From Casuarius casuarius (lineage: Eukaryota; Chordata; Aves; Casuariiformes; Casuariidae): a stretch of 64,000 nt of DNA. This document shows positions 62,201-64,000 of this stretch, one piece after another. The notes beneath the pieces are model-generated. The model was not told the origin of the DNA. It saw only the letters and a program-made list of their open reading frames with translations, and ran no database searches. The DNA lies in the NCBI GenBank assembly GCA_003342895.1, contig PTFA01000111.1, positions 2,493,877 through 2,557,876 of the forward strand, given 5' to 3'. Both the position numbers and the translations under genes were made by a program. The stretch's first letter is position 1, and every line of letters begins with the position of its first letter.

Positions 62201-63196
62201 AACAAGCTTTATCTGAGACTTGTCTACAGTTTTCAGTTAAAGAACTGTAACTCAGGACTGGTGGGAATGTAAAAATTACTTTGTTAGAATCCTTTGTGCT
62301 TGGTCAACTGTAATACTCTGTGAATCTATATACTTAGAAGTTTTATCTGTGGATTTTGAAAGCTGTATTGATAATGGAGCTGCAAGTTCTACAAATTAGA
62401 AACTAACAAATTTTTTCAGTCAAGTTTATAACAAGTATTTTGCTTTTAGTAAATGTCATGCTTTTAAACAGTATTACAAGTGATTGGAAAGAGAACTGTT
62501 AAATAAAATGTAAAAGTTTTAAGTATGTAGATACATAGAGTGAAAACATTAAAAAAAAAAAAAAAAAGTCTTAAACTTCCTGTTTCCTGAACATACTAGA
62601 GACAAAACTCCTATTTCTGTGCATCTGGTTGGTTGTTTTTTTGCTCACTGTATTGCAATATATTTTTTTTCCCCCTCTCTCAAAAATCCTACCTCCTTTC
62701 ATGTACATATTCATCCCCCTGCACCTACTGTGCATTTTAGAAAATTGTCTTTTGCTGTAGGTTGATCATAACCAATCAGATGACATGCCAGTTAATAGTA
62801 CTGAAACAGGACTGTTGGCTACCTTTCTAGGGCACAAACAAAATATGTGCAAAGAAGGGGAGAACTGTGGGCTTCAGTATAAGATTTTGACTTTTTTGGA
62901 AGGCGTTTCTCTACAAAAGTGGCTTTTTACAGATGTGACAGTTGTTCTGGATGCCAAGCATTCTTTATAGTGGGACACATTTATTTCAGAGAATAGGATT
63001 AAAAATATCTGGTGTTCTAATGAAGCCTACGTGACATCGTGTAATGAGTGAAAAACAATGAGCAACCACACAAAGGCTTGAAATGTGTGTTTCTTTCCAA
63101 ATGTATAATGTTGCGAGTAGAGATAGAATTGTGGTCTAAACATAACAGTTTTAACTTTTCTTTTCAAACTAAAAAAAAAATACTCAGTTGCACAAA

Positions 63197-64000
63197 ATCA
63201 CAGAATGGTTGAGGTTGGAAGGGACCTCTGGAGATCATCTGTTCAAACNCCCCCACCCAAGCAGGGTCACCCAGAGCATATTGCAGAGGATCACGTTCTG
63301 GCGGGTTTTGAATATCTCCAGAGAAGGAGACTCGACAACCTCTCTGGGCAANCTGTTCCAGTGCTCTGTCACCCTCACAGTAAAGACGTTTTTCCTCANA
63401 TTCAGATGGAACTGCCTGTGTTTCACTTTGTGCCTGTTGCCTCTTGTCCTGTCGCTGGGCACCACTGAAGAGAGTCTGGCCCCATCCTCTTGACACCCTT
63501 CCTTGAGATATTTGTATACATTGATAAGATCCCTTCTCAGTCTTCTCTTCTCCAGGCTGAACAGGTCCAGCTCTCTCAGCCTTTCCTCATAGGAGAGATG
63601 CTGCAGTCGCCTAATCATCTTCGTAGCCCCACGCTGGGCTCACTGCAGTAGCTCCATGTCTCTCCTGTACTGGGGAGCCCAGAATTGGACACAGCACTGC
63701 AGATGTGGCCTCACCAGGGCTGAGGAGAGGGGGAAGGAGTACCTCCCTCCACCCGCTGGCCACACTCTTCCTAATGCACCCCAGGATACCCTTGGCCTTT
63801 TTGGCCACAAGGCCACATTGCTGGCTGGTGCTTAACTTGTTGTCCACCGGGACTGCCAGGTCCTTCTCCACAGAGCTGCTTTCCAGCAGGTCAACCCCCA
63901 GCCTGTACTGGGGCATGGGGTTATTGTTCCCCAGGTGCAGGAGCCTGCACTTGCCTTTATTGAACTTCATGAGGTTCCTCTCCATCCAACTCTCCAGCCT
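63197..64000 (-). mobile_element. CR1 LINE, 3' part with disabled ORF2 C-terminus
   Basis: This is a well-preserved 3' portion of a CR1 LINE in minus orientation, running off the right edge. On the + strand it starts with the typical CR1 tail (tcacagaatggttgaggttgg, gggacctctggagatcatct) and continues through ccagagaaggaga, ctgttccagtgctctgtcacc and ttgataagatccc. The minus strand encodes the end of the ORF2 reverse transcriptase. Recognisable pieces are [75 protein letters not shown] and VTEHWNXLPREVVESPSLEI. The protein is broken: the frame shifts near 63730-63740, and in the restored phase a TGA stands near 63640. The copy is therefore inactive. The ORF ends near 63235, leaving a short 3' UTR. 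Three Ns fall in it. It resembles CR1-J/Y type families of birds. Confidence 0.95.

Larger units (their letters stand above)
33329..64000 (+). other. PRKX: PRKX intron 1 (continues past the window)
   Basis: After the donor the sequence leaves the CpG island and is AT-rich, non-coding DNA to the window edge. I looked for the next exon (glycine-rich loop, then the VMSIPDVIRLKQEQHV-like segment) and saw nothing similar, so the intron exceeds 30.6 kb. It holds homopolymer and simple repeats, a pair of related 0.4-kb repeats (51784-52188, 54627-54987), a small AT-rich motif cluster near 59.13 kb, and a CR1 LINE from 63197. The open frames in it are short or repeat-derived. A large first intron in PRKX fits the mammalian gene. 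Confidence 0.75.

Noticed and set aside
1..64000. tRNA, rRNA, snRNA, CRISPR or bacterial-type operon structure
   Set aside because: No box A/B pairs with cloverleaf arms, no spaced direct-repeat arrays and no dense coding were seen. The window is vertebrate intergenic and intronic DNA.

Overview
The window looks like bird nuclear DNA. The evidence is a CR1 LINE with its usual 3' end at the right edge, an older CR1 fragment at the left edge, a long ancient CR1 copy near 13-16 kb, AT-rich sequence with little other repeat content, and one compact CpG island. Isolated single Ns occur roughly every 1-2 kb. They look like ambiguous (probably heterozygous) positions in a diploid assembly rather than gaps. 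The species cannot be named from this sequence.

Only one protein-coding gene has firm support: the first coding exon of PRKX (cAMP-dependent protein kinase catalytic subunit, X-linked type in mammals) on the + strand at 33145-33328. The exon sits at the downstream end of a CpG island of about 1.5 kb (about 32100-33620). It ends at a consensus splice donor just before the glycine-rich loop of the kinase domain would begin. An in-frame stop 30 bases upstream of the ATG fixes the start at Met1, or at Met11, which has the better Kozak context. Two short upstream ORFs lie in the presumed 5' leader. I see no exon 2, so intron 1 runs at least 30.7 kb to the right edge.

Layout. 1-13139: upstream intergenic DNA with a CR1 fragment and a TG microsatellite. 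13140-15910: an ancient minus-strand CR1 LINE split by a nested solo LTR (15345-15730) with TG/CA ends and a 5-bp target duplication. 15911-32100: intergenic DNA with a perfect pentanucleotide microsatellite (16608-16716) and a possible enhancer near 24.75-24.97 kb. 32101-33620: CpG-island promoter and PRKX exon 1. 33329-64000: PRKX intron 1, with a pair of related direct repeats of about 0.4 kb (51784-52188 and 54627-54987), simple repeats, and a younger disabled minus-strand CR1 from 63197 to the edge.

Apart from PRKX exon 1, none of the open reading frames I examined resembles a protein I know. Most are 60-110 codons in AT-rich DNA or artefacts of the CpG island. I found no tRNA, rRNA, CRISPR array or new gene system. 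The findings worth a second look are the nested LTR, the intronic repeat pair, the uORF and start-codon arrangement, and a few candidate regulatory clusters that need cross-species alignment.
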